NCBI RefSeq assembly: GCF_009866805.1
Contig: NZ_SIZW01000041.1
Location: 496,001-560,000 of the forward strand
Direction: 5' to 3'
Source of the DNA: Schauerella aestuarii
GTDB taxonomy: Bacteria > Pseudomonadota > Gammaproteobacteria > Burkholderiales > Burkholderiaceae_B
DNA: 64,000 nt
Shown: piece after piece, positions 53,504 through 61,964 of the stretch
Numbering within the stretch: position 1 is the stretch's first letter
Layout: the number at the start of each line of letters is the position of its first letter
Position numbers and translations under genes: made by a program
Notes under the pieces: model-generated
Seen by the model: the letters and a program-made list of their open reading frames with translations, nothing else
What the model was told of the DNA's origin: nothing
Databases searched by the model: none

Positions 53504-54376
53504 TCACACCGGCGGGCACTGCGCCGTGAACCAGTCGGCGATATCGCTGCCGGTTTTGAAGCAGACGTCGGGATGCGCCATCAGCGTGTCGAGGATCTGT
53601 TCGAAGTACCCGAAGCGGTGCGGTACGCCCATCAAGTGGGGATGCAGGCCCAGCGCCATCACGCGCGGCCGGGTCTGGCATTCGCGTTCGAAGAGCTTGA
53701 GCGTCTGTTGCACACGCAGCAGAAACTCAGGCGACGAGTGCTTTTCCACGGCGTAGATGATCGAGTCGTTGAGCTCCAGGTTGTAGGGCATTTGCAGCAG
53801 GGCACCGCGATCCACGCGCAACCAGTTCGGTACGTCGTCCACCACCCAGTCGCACACGTATCCCACGCCCGCATCGGCCAGCGCTTCGGGCGTGCGGTCC
53901 GTTTCGCGCAGACCCGGGCTGAGCCAGCCGCGAGGTCGCGTGCCGGTGAAGGCCTGCATGGTGTCGAGGCACTGCGCGATGATGTCCGCCTCCACGCCGT
54001 CGTGATTCAGGGCCTTCTGATGCATGCCGTGGCCGATGAACTCCCAGTTGGCGTCGAGCATGGCTTCGGCTGCGCGCGGATAGGCGGCAATCACACCGGC
54101 ATTGCAACTGGTGGACGCCGGCAAGCCGCGATCTTGAATCGCGCGCAGCATGCGCGGCAGCCCGGCACGCATGCCGTAGTCGGCCCAACTGAAGTTGGGC
54201 ACGTCGGGCACCGTTTCCTTGCCATGCGGCGGCGTGATGATGGTGCGCGGCATGGGCTCGTCGAAGCGCCAGTGTTCGACATTGACCACCAGGTGCACCA
54301 TGATCGCACCGTCGGCATGCGGCGCGAGGGCGGGGCCTTCGTCGGAGAAACGATAGGGAATGCGGGGATTGGCCAT
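53504..54376 (-). CDS. Polysaccharide deacetylase family protein (PuuE allantoinase-like)
   Basis: The 290-residue NodB-fold protein has NVEHWRFDEP with the region PDVPNFSWADYGMRAGLPRML, CNAGVIAAYP, HGMHQKALN and LGLHPHLMGVPHR. These match the PuuE/cyclic-amide hydrolase branch more than chitin deacetylases. Members open cyclic ureides or amides such as allantoin. ATG 54376 (MANPRIPYRFSDEGP) is chosen over a longer in-frame start. In an operon with an amidase, it may hydrolyse a cyclic amide. Confidence 0.89.
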   Translation of the reverse strand: MANPRIPYRFSDEGPALAPHADGAIMVHLVVNVEHWRFDEPMPRTIITPPHGKETVPDVPNFSWADYGMRAGLPRMLRAIQDRGLPASTSCNAGVIAAYPRAAEAMLDANWEFIGHGMHQKALNHDGVEADIIAQCLDTMQAFTGTRPRGWLSPGLRETDRTPEALADAGVGYVCDWVVDDVPNWLRVDRGALLQMPYNLELNDSIIYAVEKHSSPEFLLRVQQTLKLFERECQTRPRVMALGLHPHLMGVPHRFGYFEQILDTLMAHPDVCFKTGSDIADWFTAQCPPV

Positions 54377-54422
54377 GAAAGCGGATATCCGTCGGAGATG
54401 AGAGGCGGGGCGGCGTGACGGC

Positions 54423-55172
54423 TCAATGCCGCATCTGCTGCATGATGTCGCGCTTGAGGCGATTGAATACATCGCCGGTGATGAGGTCGATCGAGCGCGG
54501 TCGTTCGATCGGCACCGTGATGCGGGTGGCGATGCGCCCGGGGCGAGCCGACATCACGTAGATCGTGTCGGCCAGCAGAATCGCCTCATCGATATCGTGC
54601 GTGACGAACACCACGGTCGTGCGCAGGGTTTGCCAGACGGACAGCAGCAGCTCCTGCATCGTGAGGCGCGTTTGCGCGTCGAGCGCGCCAAACGGCTCGT
54701 CCATCAGCAGCACTTTGGAGCCCAGGGTGAGCACGCGGGCGATGCCCACCCGTTGCCGCATGCCGCCCGACAACTGCACCGGCAGATGCTTGGTGAAGCC
54801 CGAAAGCCCGGTGATCTCGAGCATTTCGCGGGCACGATCTTCATACTGGCTGCGTGGCAGACCTGCGATCTTCGGGCCGAACACCACGTTTTCCCACACA
54901 TTGAGCCAGGGGAAGAGTGCGGCTTCCTGGAACACCACGCCGCGATCCGGGCCGGGTTTCGTGATGGCCGTACCGGCCACCGAGAGCGTGCCGTCCGAGG
55001 CGGCTTCAAAGCCGGCGATCAGATTGAGCAGGGTGGATTTGCCGCATCCCGATGGCCCCAGCAGGGCCACGAATTCGCCGGCTTGCACCTGCAGGTCGAT
55101 CTCGTCCAGCGCATGCACCGGCGTGATGCCGGGATAGGTTTTGCTCAATTTTGAAATGGCGATATCCGACAT
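54423..55172 (-). CDS. ABC transporter ATP-binding protein (SsuB/TauB type)
   Basis: The 249-residue ATPase has Walker A GPSGCGKST, signature [15 protein letters not shown], Walker B VLLMDEPFGALDAQTR and FVTHDIDEAI. ATG 55172 (MSDIAISKLSKTYPG) is preferred to an in-frame start at 55214 because that extension is Cys-rich and overlaps the permease gene. It works with the permease at 55180 and the binding protein at 56081. Confidence 0.95.
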   Translation of the reverse strand: MSDIAISKLSKTYPGITPVHALDEIDLQVQAGEFVALLGPSGCGKSTLLNLIAGFEAASDGTLSVAGTAITKPGPDRGVVFQEAALFPWLNVWENVVFGPKIAGLPRSQYEDRAREMLEITGLSGFTKHLPVQLSGGMRQRVGIARVLTLGSKVLLMDEPFGALDAQTRLTMQELLLSVWQTLRTTVVFVTHDIDEAILLADTIYVMSARPGRIATRITVPIERPRSIDLITGDVFNRLKRDIMQQMRH

Positions 55173-55179
55173 GTGCACC

Positions 55180-56028
55180 TCAATGATTTTGCAGCATGCG
55201 CCACACCAGCACACGACGTTCGATCCATACGATCAACCGGTCGCTGATGAAACCCATCAGTCCGATCGACACCATGTCGGCCAGCACGATATCCATGCGG
55301 CCCACGTAATACGCGTCCCAGAGCACATAGCCCAGGCCGGATTTCACGGCCACCATTTCGGAGACGATTACCGCGGTCCAGGAAATGCCCAGCCCGATGC
55401 GCAGCCCGGTGAAGATGGACGGCATGGCGGCCGGCAACACCACGCGCCGCAGCACCTGCGACGACGAGGCACCCATCATGCGCGCGGCCCGCACCAGATT
55501 GCGGTCCACGTCGCGCGCCCCTTGCGTGGTGTTGACCACGATGGCGTAGAAGCCGCCGAGGAAGATAAGAAAGATCGAGCCCATGTCGCGGATGCCGAAG
55601 AGCGCGATCGAGAAGGGCAGCCAGGCGGTGATCGGAATCGGCCGCATGCCTTGCACGAGCGGATCGAGCATCAGGGAGGTGATGCGGCTCCAGCCGATCG
55701 CCAGGCCGAGCGGAATGGCGCACACCATCGCCAACGCGAAGCCTTGCGCCACGCGCAGGGTGGAGTACTGCACGTTGCTCAACCATGTGCCCAGGTAGGG
55801 GTTCAGACCCATGCCGGGGCTGGCGAAGATCCAGTCATACCAGGCGCGGCCCACTTGCGCCGGCGTGGGCACCACGCCGGCCATGCCCGGCGACTGACCA
55901 ACCAGTTGCCAGCCGATCAGGATCAGCACCGGCACGCACAGACCCATGGCCAGACGCCCCAGCGCCCGGCCCCAGTCGCGCGTGGCGGTGCGCGGTGCGG
56001 CGGGCTGCCGCAAAGCCGAAGTACTCAT
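55180..56028 (-). CDS. ABC transporter permease (SsuC/TauC type)
   Basis: The 282-residue membrane protein has about six hydrophobic segments and the EAA loop VRAARMMGASSSQVLRRVVLPAAMPSIFTGL in segments. It is typical of nitrate/taurine/sulfonate permeases. It lies 7 bp upstream of the ATPase gene and probably forms a homodimer, since no second permease is present. Confidence 0.94.
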   Translation of the reverse strand: MSTSALRQPAAPRTATRDWGRALGRLAMGLCVPVLILIGWQLVGQSPGMAGVVPTPAQVGRAWYDWIFASPGMGLNPYLGTWLSNVQYSTLRVAQGFALAMVCAIPLGLAIGWSRITSLMLDPLVQGMRPIPITAWLPFSIALFGIRDMGSIFLIFLGGFYAIVVNTTQGARDVDRNLVRAARMMGASSSQVLRRVVLPAAMPSIFTGLRIGLGISWTAVIVSEMVAVKSGLGYVLWDAYYVGRMDIVLADMVSIGLMGFISDRLIVWIERRVLVWRMLQNH

Positions 56029-56080
56029 ATGCCGATCTCCAGTAGCCCGTGCGGGCGAGGGGTGCGCCGCGCGCGGTCGT

Positions 56081-57061
56081 TCAAGGCTTCATGGCCGCTT
56101 GGGCGAGTGAGGGATCCCATACGGTGTCGATCGTGCCGCTGACGTCCTTGGGGATCACGCCGAGTTCGTTGAAGGTCTTGGCTTGCCGGCGCAACTGATC
56201 CAGGTCGAGCACGCCGCCGAGCTTGATGAGTTTGGCCGATTCGCGCGTCACGTCGATCGGCAGCCCGGTGTACTTCGAGTAGGCTTGCGCAAACGCTTCC
56301 GGATCCTTGGCCAGCCGTTCTTCTTCTTTCTTGTAGGCCCACATGAAGCACCGCATCGCTTCGGGCTTGCTCTTGAGCGCATCGCGGGTCGCGGCAAGCA
56401 GGCCAAGTTCGGCACCCACTGCTTTGGATTGACTGTATTCGAGCTTCGAGAAGTAGCCTTTGTCGGTCGCCACGATCTGCGATTCGAACGGTTCCCACAA
56501 TGCGACGGCATCGACGTCGCCCCGTTCCAGCGATTGCACGAATGCGGTGCCGCCACCCTGGATGTTGACGGCGGTGAAGCTGGTGTAGGGCACCTTTTTC
56601 TCGGCGAGCGTCGCGGCCCATTGGAACCAGACGGCCGAGCCGGGGGCGATACCCAGCCGCTTGCCTTTCAGATCGTCCCAGTCGTCGATCTTCACGCCTT
56701 TCTTGACGACCAGATACTTGGGCGAGTCCGCCACGCCTGACAGGCCCACCAGGCGATCGCTGCCTTGCGCAAGTGCGATGGCGAGATCGGCGGGACCGAT
56801 GCCCGACACATCCACCGATCCGGACAGCAGCGCCGTACGGGCATCCGCATAACGCACGAATTCCACCGGCTTGACCGTCACATTGCAGGCCTTGAGCGGT
56901 TCGGTAATTCCCAGCATGGGCGACAGATGTCCCACCTTTACGAATCCCACCGTCAACGTCTCCGGTTTGGGCGCGGCGGGTGGTTGCGGGCCGACGGCCC
57001 ATGCGTGGCCGGCAGCCATCGCCAGCGTGGCGAAAAGTCCAGCGCGAAAGTGCTTGTTCAT
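56081..57061 (-). CDS. ABC transporter substrate-binding protein (SsuA/TauA type)
   Basis: The 326-residue protein has a signal peptide ending near GHAWAVGP and a binding domain with ALLSGSVDVSGIGPADLAIAL, GKRLGIAPGSAVWFQW and VDAVALWEPFES. The start ATG 57061 follows a GGGAAAA site. It is probably the periplasmic receptor for a sulfonate, amide or similar small molecule used by the operon. Confidence 0.94.
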   Translation of the reverse strand: MNKHFRAGLFATLAMAAGHAWAVGPQPPAAPKPETLTVGFVKVGHLSPMLGITEPLKACNVTVKPVEFVRYADARTALLSGSVDVSGIGPADLAIALAQGSDRLVGLSGVADSPKYLVVKKGVKIDDWDDLKGKRLGIAPGSAVWFQWAATLAEKKVPYTSFTAVNIQGGGTAFVQSLERGDVDAVALWEPFESQIVATDKGYFSKLEYSQSKAVGAELGLLAATRDALKSKPEAMRCFMWAYKKEEERLAKDPEAFAQAYSKYTGLPIDVTRESAKLIKLGGVLDLDQLRRQAKTFNELGVIPKDVSGTIDTVWDPSLAQAAMKP

Positions 57062-57132
57062 GTTTTTCCCCTTGGTCACGAATCACACTGCAACCGGCGC
57101 GGAGCGTTTCCGAACCGGCAGAAAATGGCGGG

Positions 57133-57936
57133 CTACCGCCCGGTGAAAACTGCCGGCCGTTTGGCCTTGAATGCCGCTTGCCCTTCCTGGTAATCGTCGC
57201 TCGCAAAGCACGCGCGCACGGCATCCGTCACCTGTGCCGCGCTTGGCGCGTCGGGCTCGTTGGTGAGGTGCCGCAACGCCAATTTTGCCGCGCGTATCGT
57301 GAGCGGCGCATTGGCGGCCACCTTGCGGATGCGCGCCTGAACCGTTGCTGCGAAGTCAGCATCGTCGAACACCTCGTGCGCGACGCCGACGCGGGCGGCC
57401 TCTGCACCATCGAACGTGCGGGCCGTCAAGAAAAGATCGGCCGTTCGCGCCGCACCGATCATCTCGGTCATGCGGGCCACGCCCGCCAACGTGTAGCCCA
57501 GCCCCAGACGGGCGGCCGGCATGCGAAAGCGGGCGCTGCGGTTGCAGTACCGCAAGTCGCACGACAGGGCCATGCCGAGCCCGCCGCCCATGCAGACGCC
57601 CTGGATCTCGGCGATCACCGGATGGGGCGAGTTGCTGAGCGCGGCCTGCGCATCGGCCACGGCATGTTCGTAGCGCAGCACTTGTTCGGGGTCGCGGCGC
57701 TGTTGGCCGAACTCCGAAATGTCGGCGCCTGACACGAACGCCCGTTCGCCTGCGCCCGCCAGCACGATCGCGCGCGTATCCGGATGGGCGTCGGCCTGTC
57801 GTACGAAGTCGAGCAACTGTTGCCACATCGTCAACGACATGGCGTTGAAGCGCGAGGGATTGTCGATCTCGATGCGGGCAACGCCGTCGGCATGGCTGAA
57901 GGTCACGCGGCCGGGCGGGTGGGAAAGCGTATCCAT
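57133..57936 (-). CDS. Enoyl-CoA hydratase/isomerase
   Basis: The 267-residue crotonase-fold protein has IVLAGAGERAFVSGADISEF, which forms the oxyanion hole, and QGVCMGGGLGMALSCDLRYC. One of the usual two catalytic glutamates appears missing: the second-glutamate region reads RMPAARLGLGYTLAGV, with Ala in place of Glu. It may therefore be an isomerase, decarboxylase or hydrolase. It lies 9 bp from the CoA-transferase gene. Confidence 0.91.
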   Translation of the reverse strand: MDTLSHPPGRVTFSHADGVARIEIDNPSRFNAMSLTMWQQLLDFVRQADAHPDTRAIVLAGAGERAFVSGADISEFGQQRRDPEQVLRYEHAVADAQAALSNSPHPVIAEIQGVCMGGGLGMALSCDLRYCNRSARFRMPAARLGLGYTLAGVARMTEMIGAARTADLFLTARTFDGAEAARVGVAHEVFDDADFAATVQARIRKVAANAPLTIRAAKLALRHLTNEPDAPSAAQVTDAVRACFASDDYQEGQAAFKAKRPAVFTGR

Positions 57937-57945
57937 ATCGATCCT

Positions 57946-59142
57946 TTAAACGGCCTGCGCGGCGCGCAACGCTTCGATGTCGCCGGCGCTATAGCCCGCT
58001 TCCTGCAGCACTTCATCGGTGTGTTCGCCCCAGCCTGGCGCCGTGCGGGCGATATGTGCTGGCGTGCGCTCGAGCGTCACCGGTTGTGAAATGACCGTGC
58101 GCGTGCCGCCCTGCCAGGCGTCGCATTCCTGTGCCACTTTGAGATGCTGAATCTGCGGATCCTCGAACATCTGCGGCACGGTATAAACCGGCCCGGCCGG
58201 CACACCGGCGGCGTTGAGCACGTCCACCCAGTGCTGCACGGAATGCGCGGCAAACACGGCCTGGATCTCGGCGTTGAGCCGCTTGCGGTTCTGCACGCGT
58301 AGCTTTTCAGTGGCGTATTCGGGATCGTTCAGCCATTCGGGTTTATCGATGACGGCGCAAAACCGCTTCCAGTTGCCTTCGCCCGAAGCGCCAAGATTGA
58401 ACATGCCGTCATCGGCGCTGAACAGCCCCATCGGGCTGCTGGTGGGATGGTCGTTGCCTTCCTGCACCGGCACATCGCCTTCGTTCAAATAACGCGCCGC
58501 TTGAAAATCCATCATGGCGATCTGGCCATGCAACAGCGAGGCGTGCACCCATTGTCCTTCGCCCGAGGTCTCGCGTTCCAGCAGCGCGGTCAGGATGCCC
58601 AACGCGGCATAAAGCCCCGTGCTGGAGTCGCCCACCGCCAGGCCCGCGCGCACCGGGCCCTGGCCCGGCAAGCCCGTCACGGACATCAACCCGCCCATGC
58701 CTTGAATGATCTGATCGAAACCGGGCCGCTCGGCGTAGGGACCGGTTTGGCCGAAGCCCGAAATGCTCGCGAGGATCACGCGCGGATTGATCGCGCGCAG
58801 CGATTCGTAATCCACGCCCAGGCGGAACTTGACGTCGGGACGCCAGTTTTCAACGACCACGTCGGCATCGGCCACCAGGCGTTTGAACACCGCCAGCCCC
58901 TCAGGTTTTTTCAGGTTCAGCGTGAGCGAGCGTTTGTTGCGGTTCAGGTTCTGGAAGTCGCCGCTCCAGCGATCTGCGGCAAACATCGCTTCGTTGGGAT
59001 CGATGCCGGGTGGCGGCTCGATGCGGATGACGTCGGCGCCGAAGTCGGCCAGCATGCGCACGCAAGTGGGGCCGGCGCGCACGCGCGACAGGTCCAGCAC
59101 GCGAAAACGTTGCAGCGCCGGGGAGGCTGAGAGTTGGGGCAT
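57946..59142 (-). CDS. CaiB/BaiF CoA-transferase (class III)
   Basis: The 398-residue protein has class III CoA-transferase motifs: RVLDLSRVRAGPTCVRML, NRNKRSLTLNLKKPEG and the catalytic aspartate in AVGDSSTGLYAAL. ATG 59142 (MPQLSASPALQ) is chosen because the upstream in-frame extension shadows the amidase gene. It probably activates an acid produced in the operon to its CoA ester before the enoyl-CoA hydratase step. Confidence 0.93.
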   Translation of the reverse strand: MPQLSASPALQRFRVLDLSRVRAGPTCVRMLADFGADVIRIEPPPGIDPNEAMFAADRWSGDFQNLNRNKRSLTLNLKKPEGLAVFKRLVADADVVVENWRPDVKFRLGVDYESLRAINPRVILASISGFGQTGPYAERPGFDQIIQGMGGLMSVTGLPGQGPVRAGLAVGDSSTGLYAALGILTALLERETSGEGQWVHASLLHGQIAMMDFQAARYLNEGDVPVQEGNDHPTSSPMGLFSADDGMFNLGASGEGNWKRFCAVIDKPEWLNDPEYATEKLRVQNRKRLNAEIQAVFAAHSVQHWVDVLNAAGVPAGPVYTVPQMFEDPQIQHLKVAQECDAWQGGTRTVISQPVTLERTPAHIARTAPGWGEHTDEVLQEAGYSAGDIEALRAAQAV

Positions 59143-59146
59143 GGTG

Positions 59147-60538
59147 TCAGCGCCTGGGAAGAGCGGCAGGCGAGCCTGCCGATGGGGTGAAACTGCGACG
59201 GAACCCGCGGCCATCGAAGCGGCGGCGCTCGATGTCGGCGGCAAAAGCCAGCAAGGTGCCTTCGTCGCCCCGCCGTGCAATGGCCTGCAGGCAGATCGGC
59301 CGGCCATCGTCGGCATAGGCCACCGGAAATACGGCGGCGGGGAGATCCAGATAGTTGACGAAGGCCATCCAACTGAACATGGCCACCAATTGACGCGCGT
59401 CGAAGTCGGGTGACGCGGTGTGCACGTGCCGCCAATCGGGAACGCCCCGCGGCAGCGCGGGCGTCAACAGCACGTCGGCGTCGTTGAAAATCGAGTTCGC
59501 AATCAGCGCCCGGTGCGCGGTGCGTGACCGATAGGCTTGGGCATACCAAGGCGCGGGGATGACCGCGCCCGCCAGCGCCACGGCGCGCGGCAGGGCATGC
59601 AACACCGGGCCCTGCCCCGCCAGCGCCTGCGCATGCGTGGTGGCAGCTTCGGTGTGCAGCATCACGTCGGCCAGACGCGTCCATTCGGCCAGATGCGGCA
59701 GCGGCGTCTCAGTGCACGTGCTGCCCGCACGGGCAAACTCATCGGTCACGGCGTGCAATGCCTTGGCGACTTCCGCCGTCATGCCCAGACGCGTGTCTGC
59801 GCGATCCCAGCAGTGTGCAATGCGCCAGCGGCTGGGTGGGGCAGCCATCCGAATCGTGCTGCAGGCGGCGAGGAGCGCAGCGGCGTCGGCGGTGCTGCGG
59901 GTAAGCAAACCGACCGTGTCCAGACCCGGCGCCAGCGGCACCACGCCGCGGTTCGACAAGCGATGGCGTGAGGGCTTGAATCCCAGCACACCGCACGTGG
60001 CCGCCGGCATGCGCACCGACCCAGCGGTATCGGTGCCCAGGGCGCCATAGCACAGGCCTGCGGCCACCGCTGCGCCGGATCCGCTGGACGAGCCGCCAAC
60101 GACGGCCTCGGTATCGACAGGATTGACCACGCGCGGGGCATGTGGGTTCTCGCCGGTCGCGCCGCAGGCGTGTTCGGCCATTACCAACGCAGCCAGCGGC
60201 GTGGCGCCCGCATTCGCGAGCCGTTGGACCACGGGTGCGGCGCGGTCAGGCACCGCGCCCGTCGCCCGGGCTTCAGCGATCGCCGCCGCATCGCGGCCGC
60301 AGCCCGCCGCACGCTCGGCGAGGTCGAAGATATCCTTGTGAGCGACGCCCACACCAGCGAGCGGCGCCGTGGGGTTAAGCGTGGCCGGCAGATCGAGCAG
60401 TGCCGCAACGCAATGCCCCGCATCGTGTGCGATCGCATCGCGTTGCGCGCGAAGTGCCACGATCGGGTCGTAGCGGCCGCTCGCGATGTCTGCGCGTAAC
60501 GCGGCGATGCTGTCGGGCAGGCCGGCGGGCGTGATCAT
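59147..60538 (-). CDS. Amidase signature family protein (AtzE-like)
   Basis: The 463-residue enzyme has the Ser-cisSer-Lys triad: Lys68 (VAHKDIFD), a serine in GGSSSGSGAAVAAG (about 152) and the nucleophile Ser174 (DTAGSVRMPA). It hydrolyses an amide to an acid and ammonia. A 65-residue gene precedes it with a 4 bp overlap, an arrangement seen when AtzE-type amidases pair with a small AtzG-like subunit. The substrate is unknown. Confidence 0.92.
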   Translation of the reverse strand: MITPAGLPDSIAALRADIASGRYDPIVALRAQRDAIAHDAGHCVAALLDLPATLNPTAPLAGVGVAHKDIFDLAERAAGCGRDAAAIAEARATGAVPDRAAPVVQRLANAGATPLAALVMAEHACGATGENPHAPRVVNPVDTEAVVGGSSSGSGAAVAAGLCYGALGTDTAGSVRMPAATCGVLGFKPSRHRLSNRGVVPLAPGLDTVGLLTRSTADAAALLAACSTIRMAAPPSRWRIAHCWDRADTRLGMTAEVAKALHAVTDEFARAGSTCTETPLPHLAEWTRLADVMLHTEAATTHAQALAGQGPVLHALPRAVALAGAVIPAPWYAQAYRSRTAHRALIANSIFNDADVLLTPALPRGVPDWRHVHTASPDFDARQLVAMFSWMAFVNYLDLPAAVFPVAYADDGRPICLQAIARRGDEGTLLAFAADIERRRFDGRGFRRSFTPSAGSPAALPRR

Positions 60539-60732
60539 CGGGCTGTCCCGTCAAACTTGCGCGTGGCGGTAGTCGCCGGCGCCAGCCGCAGCAGGGTGCG
60601 GGCGACCGCACGCGCCTCGTCGACATTCACGGCGATGCCGGATGCCGCGAACAGCGCCGGCAAGGCTTGCGCAAGCGCGTCGCGATCGGGTAACGATGGA
60701 TTCCCTGCAAGCGGATTTTCAGTAATACTCAT
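60535..60732 (-). CDS. Small helical protein before the amidase (possible AtzG-like subunit)
   Basis: The 65-residue product has one predicted amphipathic helix pair (ALAQALPALFAASGIAVNVD and EARAVARTLLRLAP) and no signal peptide. It overlaps the amidase start by 4 bp (ATGA), so it is co-translated. I compare it by context and length, not by clear sequence identity, with AtzG, the small subunit of AtzE amidase. It is the first gene of the nine-gene operon. Confidence 0.65.
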   Translation of the reverse strand: MSITENPLAGNPSLPDRDALAQALPALFAASGIAVNVDEARAVARTLLRLAPATTATRKFDGTAR

Positions 60733-60760
60733 GGTGCGCCATATGTATTTCTTGTAAATC

Positions 60761-60776
60761 TATAAATATATTTATA
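60761..60776. promoter_or_regulatory. AT-only palindrome in the divergent GntR/operon region
   Basis: TATAAATATATTTATA is a perfect 16 bp palindrome in an otherwise GC-rich genome. It lies between the operon start (60732) and the GntR gene (60820), and is a good candidate operator for that GntR. A TTGTAA -35-like hexamer is at 60752-60757. Confidence 0.55.
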
Positions 60777-60819
60777 AGGTCAGGGATAATTTCGCTCAAT
60801 CAGTGTTTACGCGCATGCC

Positions 60820-61485
60820 ATGAAAGTCAGTGAACGAATCCGCTTGGGGCTTGAAGACGACATCCGGCAGGGCCTGCTCCTGCCGGGCGATCCGATCGAC
60901 GAGCAAGATATCGCCGGCCGCTACGGCGTCTCGCGCACGCCGGTGCGTGAGGCGCTGTTGCAGCTGAAGGTGCAGGGCATTCTCGATAGTCAGCCGCGCG
61001 CAGGCATGGTGGTCGCGCGCATGGATGTGCAGGAACTGCTGGCGATCTGGGAGTTGATGGCCGAGATGGAGGGGGTCTGCGCCCGGTTGGCATGCGAGCG
61101 CATGACCGCAGACGAGCGCGCCGAGTTGACCGCGTTGCACCGACGTGCCGCCGAGGTGGTCGAGGCCGACGATATGCAGGGCTGGCGCGACGTCAATCAC
61201 GACTTTCACGAGATGCTTTATCACGCCTGCCGCAATCCCTATCTGCGTCAGGATCTGCTGCGCTTACGCGCGCGCACGGGTGCCTATCTGCGGCACACCT
61301 TCAGCGCCGTGGGGCGCATCCGAGCCTCGTATGAACAGCATGGCGAATTGGTGGCCGCGATACAGGCCGAAGATGCCGAACTCGCGCATCGCATGATGAT
61401 GCGCCACATCAGTCTGGGTCAGGGTGCCAAGGGCCTGGCCGACTTCATCATCAATCTGCCACGGTCGATGGTGAAGGCGTCGTGA
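60820..61485 (+). CDS. GntR family regulator, FCD subfamily
   Basis: The 221-residue regulator has the winged helix QDIAGRYGVSRTPVREALLQLKVQGIL and an FCD domain with His residues in VNHDFHEMLYHAC, EQHGELVAAI and MMRHISLG. It is divergent from the nine-gene operon and probably controls it. It is related to, and the same length as, the GntR at 36386. Confidence 0.94.
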   Translation: MKVSERIRLGLEDDIRQGLLLPGDPIDEQDIAGRYGVSRTPVREALLQLKVQGILDSQPRAGMVVARMDVQELLAIWELMAEMEGVCARLACERMTADERAELTALHRRAAEVVEADDMQGWRDVNHDFHEMLYHACRNPYLRQDLLRLRARTGAYLRHTFSAVGRIRASYEQHGELVAAIQAEDAELAHRMMMRHISLGQGAKGLADFIINLPRSMVKAS

Positions 61486-61570
61486 TCGCCCTCGCCAGGT
61501 CCTGGCGGATCATGGTCATCAGGGCATCGGTCCTGAGCTGAGGAAGATGGGCCGCCAAGGCCCCGCCGGT

Positions 61571-61945
61571 TCAGCGCCCGGCGGCCTTGGCGCTGATGCC
61601 GTTGGCCACGCCCATGTCCGTCTTGGGCACATCGGTCACGATGATGCGCACATCGTCCCCGGCGATGCCGAGACTGTCGCAGATCGCGCCGTTCAGGGCG
61701 GCGAACAAGGCGTCCTTCAACGCTTCCGTGCGCCCGGTGATGAGCTTCACGTCGGCGCGCGCCATCGGGTGGCCGATCTCGCCGGCGACGATCACGTGGG
61801 CCGGTTCGATTTCCTGCAGCGTAATCCGCACCGAGGCCAACGGCGCCGCGATGCTGTCCACGATGGCTTGGCTCGACGTCTTGAGCAGCGCCGTTTTCTG
61901 GGCGGCGCTATAGCCGGTCATGATCTGCATGGCAACGATGGGCAT
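61571..61945 (-). CDS. 4-oxalocrotonate tautomerase-like protein
   Basis: The 124-residue protein begins MPIVAMQIMTGYSAAQKTAL, so the mature protein has Pro1, the general base of tautomerase superfamily enzymes. It is twice the length of the usual 62-residue 4-OT, suggesting a fused or cis-CaaD/MIF-like long form. The start ATG 61945 is set by this Pro-1 position. It is between the GntR gene and the peptide-type ABC transporter genes and its partner is unknown. Confidence 0.83.
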   Translation of the reverse strand: MPIVAMQIMTGYSAAQKTALLKTSSQAIVDSIAAPLASVRITLQEIEPAHVIVAGEIGHPMARADVKLITGRTEALKDALFAALNGAICDSLGIAGDDVRIIVTDVPKTDMGVANGISAKAAGR

Positions 61946-61964
61946 GATGGTCTCTCGTGATGGA

